Shown here: positions 9,957-23,324 of the stretch, in pieces
How the letters are laid out: each line of letters opens with the position of its first letter
Position numbering within the stretch: position 1 is the stretch's first letter
Assembly (NCBI GenBank): GCA_030737875.1
Contig: CM060912.1
Coordinates: forward strand, 126,696,493-126,760,492
Length of the DNA: 64,000 nucleotides
Reading direction: 5' to 3'
Source: Allium sativum
Taxonomy: Eukaryota > Streptophyta > Magnoliopsida > Asparagales > Amaryllidaceae
The notes under the pieces: model-generated
The model's database searches: none
What the model was told of the DNA's origin: nothing
What the model saw: the letters and a program-made list of their open reading frames with translations, nothing else
Made by a program: the position numbers and the translations under genes

Positions 9957-11379
9957 TCATTTTCCTTTTTCTTGAGGAGTAGCACGAGGTGTTGGCTGAC
10001 TTTGCTTGGGTAATGAAGTTCCTTGCCGCCTGTCCCTTGGAGCTATTTTGTATTCGTCGAGTTTCCCTTCTCGAATCAGCTTTTCAAAAATGTCCCTAAC
10101 ATGTCGGCACTCGTTGGTTGTATGCCCATAAATATCATGGAATAAGCAGTACTTACCGGTTGCTCGTTCCTTCTCCGTAGGCTCTCGTGGGGGCGGCTTC
10201 TTATACTGCATCGTACTGCAGGTATCGAGATATATGTTCTCTAACGTATCATTTAATGCAGTGTACGTGTCAAACACCTGGAAGCGAGGGCGCTTTTGGG
10301 AGTTCCCTCTTTGCTTTGAATTTCCTTCGTTTTCTCTCGACCCTTCACTGTCGCGCTTGCCATAGTTTTCAACATTCACCTTGACTTTCCCCGAGTTATC
10401 CCCAGATTGTTTAACAGTGACGTTGTTTCAAGCTGACGGATCGACAACGCCCATCTGACCGTCTCCTTCCTCTAGCTGTGCATCTTCTTGCCTCAATCGG
10501 ATGTGAGCCTTGTCATAGAAAGCTTCAATCGTGGTACATGGCTTTCCAATCAAATATTTTCCAAACTAGGTTCGTTTGTCGATGCCATCGACCATGGCCA
10601 TCAAAACAGTTTCGTGGTTGGGGTTGCTGACCTCGGTTGCCGCCCAATTGAACCGATTGAGATAATTCCTTAGGGATTTGCCTCTTCCCTGCTTAACTAC
10701 TGACAAAGCCATGATAGGTTTCGATTTGGTGGCGTGAAGGCGGAATTGAGTTAGGAATTTTTCACTCAAGTCTTTAAAGCTAGGAACTGACTTTGCGGGC
10801 AAATGGACAAACCACATAAGGGCAATCCCGCTTAAGACGATTGGAAAAGCCTCGCATTTAATTGTGTCAGGAGCAACTGCTACTTCCATGTGATAAGAAT
10901 ATCTCATCAAGTGTTGCTGTGGGTTTGTAGTTTCCTTGGTCAATCACAAGATTCCGGGGAGGATGTACGGGGGCCCAATTTCTTCGACCAGCATTTTGAT
11001 TTGCAAGAGGGGACGCCTCCCAATGGCGCGGGGCTATGGGATCGACAACCTCTAATTCGACCTGATCAAAATGCCCTTGGTCACGTTCATCTGGCGGATG
11101 CTGAGGTTCTTCCGTCTGTGGTTTCCGGACGTTTTCAATTCTCTCTAACGGACGTCGAAGTCGACGTGGGTCTCTGCCTTCTTCCGATGAAGATGAGCTT
11201 CCTGATACTCGACCCAGCTGAGGGGAAGGGAGATGATGACCCCGAGCATCATGAGCTTGATTCCTGAATTCCTCCCATTGCCTCGCGATGCGAGTCATGT
11301 CTTCACGTATAGCGGCGTTCTCTTGAGAGTGGGCCCTTAGGGCATCTGTGGTTTCCCTAAGCCGATCTACTATAGCCAT
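9957..11379 (-). pseudogene. gag: Gag of the Tat-lineage element, frameshifted
   Basis: This structural protein of a Tat-lineage element is in pieces. The first piece (11379 to 10867) begins MAIVDRLRETTDAL and holds a charged, serine-rich head. A frameshift between 10867 and 10943 leads into the conserved gag core, with the blocks CEAFPIVLSGIALMWF, FLTQF, and SLRNYLNRFNW. The frame then meets TAG at 10566-10568 and TGA at 10428-10430, both explicable as C-to-T changes. It resumes to a CCHC-like zinc motif, CLFHDIYGHTTNEC, followed by LIREGKLDEY. Another frameshift separates this from protease. The domain order and zinc motif fit the Tat/Ogre group. No piece is expected to give a working protein. 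Confidence 0.8.
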
Positions 11380-11680
11380 GAATTCGTCTCAAGTGGAGAA
11401 AGCAGAAGATGGAGCTATATCCCCTCCAAGTGGTAGTGTAGGCTGATTCGAAGTAGCTTCAGGGTCAGCTGTCCTGCCAGCTGCTTCCGTCGATGTTCCA
11501 ACTTGTGGATTTTTTCCGTTATTGCGAACTGTTTTTCCATCCATTGCTAAATCAATGCAACGACAAAAATGATATTTCCAATGACAAAAATGAGGTTTTC
11601 GTCTTGGACTTGGTAATCCAAAAGTAGAGCGAAAATCTGGATTGACCTGAGAAAATCTGCTCTTAGTGAAAGCACCAAAA

Positions 11681-12276
11681 TGTTGATACCAAAAACCGGT
11701 TCAACACCCAGAGAGAAGAACTTTGTAGAGAATAGGTGAAGATTAATAACAATAAACAATGCACAGGAATTGAAAAGATCACACACAGAGTTTTTATAGT
11801 GGTTCGGCAAAGACGATGCCTACGTCCACTTTATATATTATTTCTCTTTTTTGATTACAAGTACAATGCTTTTTTTCTGAAATGAAACACATGTATTTAT
11901 AGATGATACAACAATTAGCAGTCATCTGCATGTGTCACTGGATCCAAAAGAATCGTTATGGCTGAATGATTCAGTATCTGCTGAAGAATCGGTGCTCCTT
12001 CCCAAATATCTGACATAAGGCGGCTTGCGATCCGTCTGCTTTGGGCGATTTGAACTGGAAAGATCTGCCAATGAACTATTCTTCAGGCTAGCTTTTTGAT
12101 CTTTAAATGAACGAATCGCAACTGATCAGGCTTGGTCATCTTAAGCTCCTTCCGGGTTGCATTTTACGGAAAAAGTGGCCTAGGGGAATGGGCTTTCCCC
12201 ATTTACCTCGAAGACTTTGTATATGGATCTATCGTGCTGCTATGCCTTGATGGGCAATCCGAAAGGCCCATCAACA
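11681..12276 (-). repeat. 5' LTR of the Tat-lineage element (596 bp)
   Basis: On the plus strand it begins TGTTGATACC and ends GCCCATCAACA, so the ends are TGTTGAT/ATCAACA inverted repeats. On the minus strand the end is followed by the TTTTGGTGCTTTCACT leader. The partner LTR is not in the window. CTTGG (12277-12281) would be the target duplication on this side. Confidence 0.75.
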
Positions 12277-12790
12277 CTTGGAGATCTCCCTTTTTGACAT
12301 ATGGCAACTGATTGGGCTTCCTTTTGTAATGATCCTATCAAATATTATTCTCTATGGCAATTAAATATGAAAGATTTCTTCTGATTTCTTTGAGAGGAAT
12401 ATGCCCAACTCTTCAAATCTTTATTAGTGCATATATTACGTACATACATATGAATATATATATATATATAACACTAGTCTGTATATTCTTCAGAGTAAAG
12501 GAGGAAATGCGAATGTTTCTTTCTTCAGCAAAAAGAGGGCTTGACAAGGATTGAACTCAGTTCACTCTGTCCAAATTTTTAGGCCTTTACCAGTGTGCTA
12601 CGGCTTCCTTTATTATTGAAAACTTATTGATATGAGAAAGTAGCTTTTTTCTTAGCAATTGGTCTTTAATTGAATGAAGGAGACATTTATTGAACCTGTG
12701 AAAAGACATGAAAAAAATACATAAAGTAATATTTATTTATTTACAAATGATAAGATATAAGAGCATAAAATAAACACATTTCTATGTTAA
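12277..12790. other. Unassigned AT-rich stretch between the Tat LTR and the B LTR remnant
   Basis: It does not resemble the matching part of B's 3' LTR (before 60880), so B's 5' LTR is probably truncated near 12790. It includes a TA microsatellite (12455-12470) and the SINE-like sequence at 12548-12616. I see no supported coding region. Confidence 0.5.
12548..12616 (-). repeat. tRNA-like head of a possible SINE
   Basis: On the minus strand TAGCACACTGG (12590-12600) fits an RNA polymerase III A box and GAGTTCAATCC (12548-12558) fits a B box, 31 bases apart, as in tRNA-derived plant SINEs. I cannot fold it into a full tRNA, and I cannot place its 3' end. Confidence 0.4.
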
Positions 12791-13809
12791 TCATCGCTCC
12801 ACACCTGGAGGGAGGGTATAGGAGTGTTCCGAGTCTAGACTAAAGCCGCCGGGCGTGATATCTGAGTCCCTGAGAGATAGAATATAGCGGTGTTCCGAGT
12901 TTGGACTAAAGCCGCGGGGAGTGATACTCAAGTCCTGGATATAGTGTGGACGTGTATTACGGTACTTTCCAAAGCATGGACTTAACCATGGAAATACACA
13001 CTTCAGCGATCGAACTTTCGAATCAGGAGCCATCATAATGGAATCTAACTTCCAATACCAGCTTTGTATTTTTAGTTGTAAAAATATATGTCGACATAAT
13101 AGGATGGGGTATTATGCCGTCTACGATTGAAACGTTTATTTTCGAAATTGATTTCTACATTATGCACTAGTGATAATAAAAGAGAATTTTTGCGTATCAA
13201 GCATGTTTGGCTTTTATAAGGTAAAACTTTTTCCTTCGGTTTGCATTTGCATTGTGTGATGGGACTTGAGTCTTATAATAGCTTCATTTTTCAAAAAGCA
13301 TTTCGATTGGATTATGAGTGGTATTCATGTAAGGTAAAGTCATTCCTTGTTATACGGTGTGGTCCCATGATTTACCCAACTTTAAAATAAAGTAAATATG
13401 TGTTTTTGGTTCTCACACCAGTCTCATGACTTACTTGGAGTTTATTGTTTCCCAATTAAACTCCGGATGCCCATATTTTCCACCTGGACAGCTAGCATTT
13501 TTGGTTTTTGTAGATATTTTTATAAAAGGATCCTGGATTATAGATGGAGATATTCTTTGGACTATTTGGCAGTCTTCCGCTGTGTATATTTATGTTTCCG
13601 CTGCATTGTAATCTATTAAACTCTGATATTTTTCCACTTTGAATCTATTGTGTGTACTCTGATGTAATTTTGTAGTCATAGCAATGAAATATACTTTTGT
13701 GATATGATGAAGGGCTGCATCCCTTAATGGTTCGAGGATTTCTACCATTTTGGATCAAACTTGTGTGGTTTATGGTCGATTCAAAGGCGGGGATTTTCGG
13801 GTCGTCAGA
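12790..13809 (+). repeat. 3' part of the 5' LTR of element B
   Basis: It matches 60880-61903 at roughly 80% by eye. Both contain the same doubled block with GGTGTTCCGAG and CTAAAGCCGCGGGG, and the same tail with TGATGGGACTTGA. It ends GGGTCGTCAGA, with the usual CA changed to GA, and is directly followed by the primer site GTTGGTATCAAAGC. The 5' portion of this LTR is missing or lies outside. Confidence 0.75.
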
Positions 13810-13930
13810 GTTGGTATCAAAGCTTTGGTTTACAAAGCTTTGGGGTTATGACGCATTAGAGCAAGATAAAAGAATTCATAAAGGATAGGATTAGTAATAT
13901 CCTATAAAATAACTCATTAGAGATGGGGTT
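13810..13930 (+). other. Internal region of B, first part, with primer-binding site
   Basis: It begins GTTGGTATCAAAGC, one base away from the usual TGGTATCAGAGC primer site. It contains ACTCATTAGAGATGGGGTT, which is identical in A's internal region. At 13930 it is interrupted by B2; joining 13930 to 36267 restores an ungapped match to A's internal region (about 28295-28340). Confidence 0.78.
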
Positions 13931-15358
13931 TGTAACAACCTGGAATTTCTGAACCAATTAAATTTTTTTATTTTAGCTATTTTAATGGATTTTGAATATT
14001 TAAAATGATTTATTTTAAATAATAACGACGAAAAATTTATTAAAATCGAAGTTAGAACATATAAATTTATATTAATTATAAAATGAACTGGTAATGACAC
14101 GGTAGTTTGAAATTTCGATTTTTAATTTCAAATGCATGTACAGAATTCAATATAAATCGGATTTCAGTAAAACAAGAAACATTTGGATCAGTTTAATTAT
14201 ATCTTTCCAACGAATGTGAAAAATTCAGATTTCATAATATAAATTGAAAGTTATGTCCAGTTTAAAATTTAAAATAGTTGATATGGAATTTATATATACT
14301 TTTAATATAATATATAGCCCTTAAAATTAGTCATTTTGCAAACGACCTTCGCTTTTGACGAAACCACTTTTGGTGGATCCGACATGTCAAATTATTGCTA
14401 GGTTTCAAATTTCATAATTTTTGGAATTAATATGTGAGCGTGGTGAATTTAAACATGTTTTGTCAATTTAGTTTAAATTTAATCGATTGGAAATTAACCA
14501 TTTTTCAAACGGCCTCCAAATTCGTTTAAACTAGTTTTGTTAGGACCGTATCATCAAAATATAGCCAGATTTATTTTTTTGGAATTGGAGTCAGTATGTT
14601 GTCCCGATAAATTAAAATGTACGTTTAAATTCAATATATATATATATATTGATTTATATTTTAATTTTGATGAAAACTAATTGAAACACTCGAATTTGGC
14701 TTACGAAACATATTCCAATGTGTCCATAATGGGGTTATTTAGTTAGGGACGACAATCGTTGGGTTTGATTTGGAGTTAGAATGAAAAATCTTGTATGTTG
14801 GAATTAAACTGAATTAAATTATATTATATAAAATATATATACCCCCCTTTCTAAACTAAACCCTAGTACCCCATTCAACGCAGCCGCCTCTTGAAAATTG
14901 AAGGCCAAAAATATTTGATCCTCTTTCTCCCCTAATTTGAAATCCACGCAATAATTTCAGTTTCTTTCTTTGATTTTGTTTAGCTCTTCGTGCTTTAGGA
15001 AATGAACGGGCATGATCTAAAATTTCAAAATAATTTGGCCAGAAATCGTCTGGGAAAGCACGCCGTTCGCAGGCCTTTTTAGAGCAGTCGGCGGTCTCGA
15101 GTTGGGAGCCACTCGAGGCGTAAAGAGGCGGCGCTGGGGTCTACAGCGTGGGCTAGGCCGATTTGTCTCTGGCGCTGACATGGCAAAGTAGTGGTGGATG
15201 TTTCAAAGTCAACGATGGGTTTGAGAGACCTGCTTGGTAACGAAGGAGAAACAAAATCGGGTCCGATTCTTCATGATTTAATTAACCAAGTGTAATTAGC
15301 ACTAATTATTTTATTATTTATTTATTTATGTAATGAAATGTAATTAATCATTAAATGC

Positions 15359-17790
15359 TATAACTATTTCATACGGCAACGGAATTCTGCAAACCCAAGT
15401 CCGTTGGAATCCATTTGTCGAGCACTACAACATGGAACTGACCAGAATAGAAATGGAGCACGTTAGAATTTCAAGCAAATTTAAACTCAAATAGTACTGA
15501 AATCGACAATAAAAGAATGATGTGGAACCTAGTGTGAGAATTCTCTCACTAAAATTTTGTTCTGTTATTTAACTTATTTTATAACTATAAATATATAGAA
15601 ATTGCCAGTATAGATTTTTTATTTGTTGTATGGAGTTCAACACTCGAATTCACAAAAATCACATAAATTGGAAGCAATGTATGGATATTACTGACACTCG
15701 GATTTCAAATTCCGTGAATGGCCACTTATGGCGCCATAAATGGCATTGTGTAGTTGAGTATTTATTTATTTGGATTATTTGGTGATTTGTGTAGTGCTTG
15801 TACTGTTTAACATATTAATAATAATGTAATCATTAATGTGGTGGTTGAAATTAAATTATAATTATCCATTTATAATTTAAACAGTAAAATTTGTTTAGTT
15901 AGAAAAATAATTCAAACCAAATTTGAATTGGTTAAATTTATTAACATATGATATATTTAAATAGACTGTTGTTGTTTGAAAACCCCACACTGGTATTGGA
16001 GCGATATTTGACATACACTAATCCCAATATTTAGTTGTATGTTAATCGATGGGTTGACAGGCTGTGATGAGCGTTATTTATTCGTTTTAATACTTATATA
16101 GTGGTAAAATGCACTCTGGATGATGTTTGAATGTGTAATGATTATTTATCGTTATTGTTGAACCCATGCGATGTATGAAATCCATATAACTGAAATTATA
16201 TGGTAATTGATTGAGTCGCATCTTGATTTAGAAATAAAGAATATTTTAAAATGCTGAATATTTTAAAATAACAAATACTTTAAAAATGAAATTCATTGAA
16301 GAATTAAATTATGATCTTGATGTCCGATTTTGGATGGACACAAAAATATAAAAATATTCATAACTGAAATGAGTATGTGAAGTCGAGTTAAGTAGAATAT
16401 GCTATTTTTACTCGAACGGATTTCTATATCAATTCTATTCATTTTATAATGAATATCGAAAAGATTTGATTTCAAAATATGATATTTTGAAAATATTATC
16501 ATTTTAATAATATAATGATAGAATATTCAATTTTGATTTAAAAATTGAAATGGAAATTGGAATCGTTTTTAAAATGAATTTATAGAATGCGTTTTAAATG
16601 AAAATCGATGAAATATAATATGTATATATTATATATTTAAATGGCTTGAACAGAACGCGTCGCGCAGTAACCGTTCATGAATTTCGACCATTGTCTTCAA
16701 ATGGACGTAACGGGAGATCCAACCGTTGGATTCTCCTAAAATCGGACCGTTTGGTTCGTATCGAAAAGTACTTTTGAATGGTAATAAGAGATTTGAAATC
16801 TAACGGTTATATTTTATGATATGTCCAAATCAATTTCAAAAAAGGTCGCCATGAGTGTAGTTCGGTGCCCGTTGTTGGAAACCGACTATAAAGGTCTTAA
16901 TAAAATTATTAAAAATATGGAAAAATTGTGTAAAATCATAATAAATGATTTGAAAGGTTTTTGGATGAAAAATTCCAAGTTTGAAAGATAAAAATAAATA
17001 TTTATCGAAATGACTAGTTATTAACTCAAATGATAATCCAATGTTTTTAAATAAATAAATTGGATTTAAAATGGTTTTAACCTAACCAGAATTTTTCCGG
17101 CATATGAATTGGAATGGAAATAATCTTCAGAATATTTCGATATTTGATTCCGTGTTTATACGGATATTGTTGAGGAATTTGGAAGATATAAATATCGTTA
17201 TTCCCAATACGATGTTTGTTGATTTCAGAATTCGTTATTGAATATAAGCCGATAAAATTTCTTCTCATAGCCTTGTATTTAATATCAAATTGAATTTTGG
17301 GTTTATTATGAAGGGTGTGTTAAATAACACCATTCTTAAACCCTTGTTGAGAAAAGAATAAATCTTTTAATTAGGAGTAATGAAGTTTACCAATTAATTA
17401 ATATTTAGTTGGAATTGAGTTGATTTTTGGGTTTATCGTGAACAATGTTTTAAATAACATTTGTTCTTTAACCCAATTAACAGTGAAGATATGATTTGGA
17501 ATTTATAAATCTTTTTATTAATATTTAATGGAAAATTTCCAAAGTAAAGTTTTCTAATTTAATATATTAAATTGGAATTCAATGGAATTTGATTTGGTAA
17601 TAATCGAGATGAGCTTCTGTGAATGAAGACCGTTACTATATATGGAATTTAAAAGGCTTTGCCGCTATTCCATTTATATTATGAGTCTGATATGGGAATT
17701 TATATCGATTATACACTATTATGATTTTCAGGTAGATTCCATTTTGATGGAAGATGAATTTGGGTTTATCGTGAATGATATTTTAAAGGA
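15359..17790 (+). repeat. Left arm of 2.4-kb inverted duplication in B2
   Basis: This arm reappears as its reverse complement at 18199-20611. In one 83-base stretch (from 17641) I count about five differences, roughly 94% identity. It is the native orientation, because B's 3' LTR carries the same order (39650 onward, 48752 onward, 59416 onward). Confidence 0.88.
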
Positions 17791-18198
17791 CATTCGTTCT
17801 TTAAACCAGTTAAAGATGGGATTTATTTCCTAAATTTGAATAATCATTAAATAATGATTTTTGGAGATTAAAACTAAGTGGAGTTTTAATGAATCTTTAA
17901 TTAGATTGAAAAGTTAATGTGGTAATTAAATTTGCCAAATTTGAGAAGTGATCGAGAATGGAGTACCACTAGTTTTACTCCAGGCTATAGTTAAATCTTT
18001 AATTAGATTTGAATGTGAAATGGTAATTAATTTTACCGATAACAAAGTAGGCGTTAGATATGGAGTACTTCCAGTTTTTCTCCATGGGATGAATAGGTTG
18101 GGATTGGAAAAATAAAATAAATGATTACTTCGGTAAGGCTCGATAATCTCGATCTATTTGAGTATTTTAATTCCCGTAACAATGTATAATATCGATAA
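17791..18198. repeat. 408-base centre of the B2 palindrome, with an internal direct repeat
   Basis: The spacer contains two diverged copies of a block of about 100 bases (about 17888-17992 and 17993-18090). Each copy has AATCTTTAATTAGATT, then ATGGAGTACC/ATGGAGTACT and a TTTTACTCC/TTTTTCTCC run. The same block occurs once near 59780-59880 in B. Confidence 0.6.
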
Positions 18199-20611
18199 TC
18201 CTTTAAAACATCGTTCACGATAAACCCAAAATCATCTTTCATCAAAATGGAATCTATCCGGAAATCATAACAGTGTATAATCGATATAAATTCCTCTATT
18301 AGACTAATAATATAAATGGAATAGCGGCAAAGCCTTTTAAATTCCATATATAGTAACGGTCTTCATTCACAGAAGCTCATCTCGATTATTACCAAATTGA
18401 ATTCCATTCAATTTCAATTTAATATATTAAATTGGAAAATTTTACTTTGTAAAATTTCCATTGAATCTTAATAAAAAAATTATAAATTCCAAATCATATC
18501 TTCACTGTTAATTGGGTTTAAAAAAATGTTATTTAAAACATTGTTCACGATAAACCCAAAAATCCAATTTCAATTCAATTCCAATTAAATATTAATTAAT
18601 TGGTAAACTTCATTACTCTTAATTAAAAGATTTATTCTTTTCTCAACCGGGTTTAAGAACAGTGTTATTTAACACACCCTTCACGATAAACCCAAATCCA
18701 ATTTGATATCAAGTACAAGGCTATAAATAGAAATTTTATCGGCTTATATTCAATATCAAATTCTAAAATCAACAAACATTGTATTGGGAATAACGATATT
18801 TATATCTTCCAAATTCCTCAACAATATCCATATAATCACGGAATCCAATATCGAAATATTCTGAAGAATATTTCCATTTCAATCCATTCCAATTCATACA
18901 TTGGAAAAATTCTGGTTATATTAAAACCATTTCAAATCCAATTTATTTATTTAAAAACATTGGATTATTACTCTAGTTTATAACTAGTTCATTTCGATAA
19001 AAATATATTTTTATCTTTCCAAACTTGGATTTTTCTTTCATCCAAAAACCTTCCAAATCATTTATTATGATTTTACACCATTTTTCCATATTTATAATAA
19101 TTTTATTGAGGCCTTTACTATCGGTTTCCAATAACGACCACCGAACTGCACTCATAGTGACCTTTTCTAAAATTGATTTGGACATATCTTAAAATCTAAC
19201 CATTAGATTTCAAATCTCATATTATTATTCGAAAGCTCTTTTCGATACGAACCCATCTGTTCCGGTTTTAGGAGAATCTGATGTCGGATATCCCGTTACA
19301 TCCCTTTGAAGTCAATGGTTGAAATTCGTGAACGGTCGCTGCACGGCGCATTCTATTCAAACCATTTTAATATATATATATATATATATATATGGATGTA
19401 TATGTATATATATTTTATTTCATCGATCTCCATTTAAAATGTATTTTATAAATTCGTTTTAAAAACGATTCCAATTTCTAAATCAAAATTGAATATTCTA
19501 TCATTATATTATTAAAATGATAATATTTTCAAAATATCAGATTTTGAAATCAAATCTTTTCTATATTCATTATAAAATGAATAAAATTGGTATAGAAATT
19601 CATTCGAGTAAAAAAAGCGTTTTCTACTAAACTCGGCTTTAGATATTCATTTCAGTTATGAATATTTTTATATTTTTGTGTCCATCCAAAATTGGACTTC
19701 AAGATCATAAGTTAAATCTTCATTGAATAATATTTTTAAAATATTCATTACTTCTGAATTGGAATGCGACTCAATCAATTACCATATAATTTCAGTTATA
19801 TGGATTTCATACATCGCATTTATTCAACAATAATGATAAATAATTATTACACATTCAAACATCATCCAGAGTGTATTTTACCATTGTATAAGCATTAAAA
19901 TAAATTATAACGCTCATCACAGCCTGTCAACCCATCGATTGACATACAACTAAATATTGAGATTAGTGTATGTCAAATATCACCCATATGGGGTTTTCAA
20001 ACAACAACAGTCTATTTAAATAAATCATTGGTTAATAAATTTAACCAATTCAAATTCGGTTTGATTTTTATTCTAACTAAACAAATTTTACTGTTTAAAT
20101 TATAAATGGATATTTATAATTTAATTTCAATCACCACATTAATGATAACATTATTATTAATATGTTAAACAATACAATCACAACACAAATCACCAAATCA
20201 TCCAAATAAATAAATACTCAACTCCACAATGCCTTTATGGCGCCATAATTGACCATTCGCGGAGTATGAAATCCGAGTATCGGTAATATCCGTAAATTGC
20301 TGCCAATTTATGTGATTTGTGCGAATTTGAGTGTTGAACTCCATACAACAGATAAAAATCTATACTGGCGATTTCTATATATTTACAGTTATAAAATAAA
20401 TTAAATAATTGTACAAAATTTTAGTGAGAGAATTCTCACATTGGGTTCCACTCCGTCATTCTTTTATTGTTGATTTCAGTACTATTTGAGTTTGAATTTG
20501 CCTAAAATTCTAACGTGCTCTGTTTCTATTTTGGTCAGTTCCATGTGCTCGACAAGTGGATTCCAACGGACTTGGGTTTGCTGAATTCCATTGCCATATG
20601 AAATAGTTATA
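18199..20611 (-). repeat. Right, inverted arm of the B2 palindrome
   Basis: Reverse complement of 15359-17790. In B, the equivalent location (about 59950-60300) holds unrelated single-copy LTR sequence, so the inverted arm has replaced about 350 bases. Normal LTR order resumes at 20612. Confidence 0.88.
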
Positions 20612-23324
20612 CCCCAAGACAAGGTAAGAAGTGGTGATCATCCAGACGTACTTGAAGATCGACTAGATATGCGAGGAACTCTCTCCGGTATTGGACATAT
20701 GGAATGAGGAATAAGGTGTCTCCGATTTTGTTCGGACCCAGAACGGACTTGTAAATGGATGTGTGTCTGATATTGGATTTCATTCTGTGTTGATTGATTT
20801 CTATTAAATATATATCTGTTTGGTGGCGGAGAATTTATTCTTTTGCTTAACACCCTTCTCTGAGACGTACGAGCTTAGAGGTTATATATTGATAGACATC
20901 AGTTGTATGGTGTGAATTGTCAGTGTGGCATGTTGAGACGCAAATGATCAAGGCTTTTGTTAAAAAGCAGAGTCTTGTGGTTAATGATTAAAGCATGGCT
21001 TTAAATAGCATGGCTTAGTGTATGACGTTAATTCATGAGCCTCACACCTCGGTATGAGTCAAAAACGGGATAAGGGATGCAGTGAGTGCATATGTTTCTT
21101 TCTAGCTAGAAGTGGTGTCATGGTATGGAGCCCAGACATTTTTACTTACATGGATGATGGATTGCGAGGCACCTCGAATATAGGGATATATGCTCATAGG
21201 GTCGATGTACTGACCTGTTTAGAGGTCTGATAGGACTGTGAAATGTATTGTTTAGGAATAACCAATCCAATAAAGTAAGTGTGGACCGCCACTACAGGAT
21301 CCAAGGGTTGCCCGTAGGTGTGATCCTGGGTCATCTTGCTAGAGGTGATCCGAATCGGTAAGGAGACCATCCCTTGCCTTGACTCAAGATGGAAATCAGA
21401 TTTCCAATACGCGACTTTTTGGTTTTAGTGGTAAACCTATGTATGGCGGCATAATATATGGTACCTATGTCGTCTATGATTGATACATTTATATTTGAAG
21501 TTGTTTGATACACTGTGCACTTATAGTAATACCAAAATGATTTGTTTTAATCGTACCAAGCATGTTTGGCTATTATAAAGGGAAACTTTATCCTCCTGGT
21601 TGCGTTGCATTGTGTGATGGGACCCGAGTCTTATAATAGCTTCATTTTTTAAAAATCATTGCGTTGTTTTATGTTTTAAACTAGTATTCATGTGGAGTAA
21701 ACCTATTCCGTGTTATACGACGTGGTCCCATGATTTCCCAACTTTTAAAGTAAAGATTTAATAACTGTTTTAGTTCTCACACCAGCCCCATGACCGACTC
21801 AGAGTTTATTGTTTTAACCTAAACTCCAGGTGCCAATATTTTCCACATGGGCAGTCAGTAGTTTTGGTTTTCGCAGATTTTTCTTTTCACGGGATCCTGG
21901 ATTACAACTGGAGCAATATTCGGAAAGCTTTGTATCCGTGTATTTCATTCAGTTGTGCTAGTTGATGTATTTTCCACTGTACCTTGTATTTATACATTTA
22001 AATTTGTGTATTTTTGTAACAACCCTGAATTTTGGGGTAAATTTAAAAATTTATTTTAAGTAATTTTAATGAGTTTTTGATATTTTAAATAATAATGATT
22101 AAAAGATTATTTTATTTGAAGTAAAGAAAGATATATGTAAGAAATATAAAAGTGTTAAAAACATTATTTTTAACATTGCTAGAAATTAACTGCTAAAAGA
22201 GAAAAGAAACATATATTTAAAATATGTCAAGAATATTCTTTTTAATGTAAATACGGAGCGTGAAAAATTCACATGTAATATATGGATTATTTATTTAAAT
22301 TCTTAATAAGAACGTTTTTCTAATAGAGAATATTTTAACTTTATATGTAGTTTAATTCTAAATAAAGAAATAATGGGTGAAATAAATTCGTGAATTTAGC
22401 GTTAACATTGGCATTTAATTTACAGTGTAATGGTTAAATTTGTATTGTTCATTAATAATTTTTTTTTGAAATATGGAAAGTGGCGGCAGTTTTCAATGCC
22501 CCTTCCCTTCCTTATTTTTAGCACGTGCATCCATGTTACATTATACATATATATGTTCATAAATTAAATGAATTTATACATAGAAATTTTATGCTAATTT
22601 TTGTTTCTCTTAATATCAGTACATGTCATGCTTTGCACACGATGGTTAGTTTGAAAACAATAAATACATTGTGTAGTTACTTATATAATAATTATAATAT
22701 TTTACACTGATCTTTGAAATTAAAGTTAAAAACAAAATTTGAGATGTAACCTCCCTTTATTTTATGCAAGATATAATAACTTATGAGAGTGTTACCTTGT
22801 ATTAAAAAAGTCGACTTACATGGAACTATTTTATGAAAATGTTGAAGATTTACTTATAACAAATTTCAGGTAAGTAATTTGCTTTCATATTATGGAAATA
22901 CTCGTTATGATGATCAACAACAAAAAAAAAAACTCAGTCATCTTAGTAAAATTTTAATTTAATTCGAATTCCTATATATCTTGTTAATAAGTTTCCCTTC
23001 TTAATAATAATTCATGTATGTTACATTTTTAATTAACATACATTACAACTGAAATTAATGTACCATAACTAGTAATTAATGTATGTCAAAAATAATAATA
23101 AGAAAGAATGTAATTGGAAATTTTCACAAGAATATATAATGTTAATTAGTCTTATATATTTGAAGTTTGAATTCTGTAAATATGAATAAAAGGGTAAGTA
23201 TATGACGGAAAAATTAAGGAAGGGTAATGAAATAGGTTACAAATTAATGTTATAGTTAATGTAAAGAAACAGTCAACTAAGGGGAAAAAAATGAATGACA
23301 TTAATTAAGAGATTTATTGGTTTA

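Larger units (their letters stand above)
9287..12276 (-). mobile_element. 5' part of a Tat-lineage Ty3/Gypsy retrotransposon
   Basis: The fragment runs on the minus strand: LTR (11681-12276), leader, gag, then the start of protease, cut at 9287 by the C1 array. The rest should continue left of the window. The gag has the CXFHXXXGHTTXXC zinc motif of Tat/Ogre elements, and the leader next to the LTR reads TTTTGGTGCTTTCACT on the minus strand, typical of that lineage. Gag and protease fall in three frames with several stops, so the copy is dead. Confidence 0.8.

Noticed and set aside
18054..18347. 97-codon frame matching a plus-strand frame at 17642-17833
   Set aside because: Both are the same LTR sequence seen in the two arms of the inverted duplication; not a duplicated gene.
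15359..20611. Palindrome as an assembly or library artefact
   Set aside because: The arms differ by several percent and the centre is unique, so it is not a simple fold-over chimera, though long-read confirmation would be needed.
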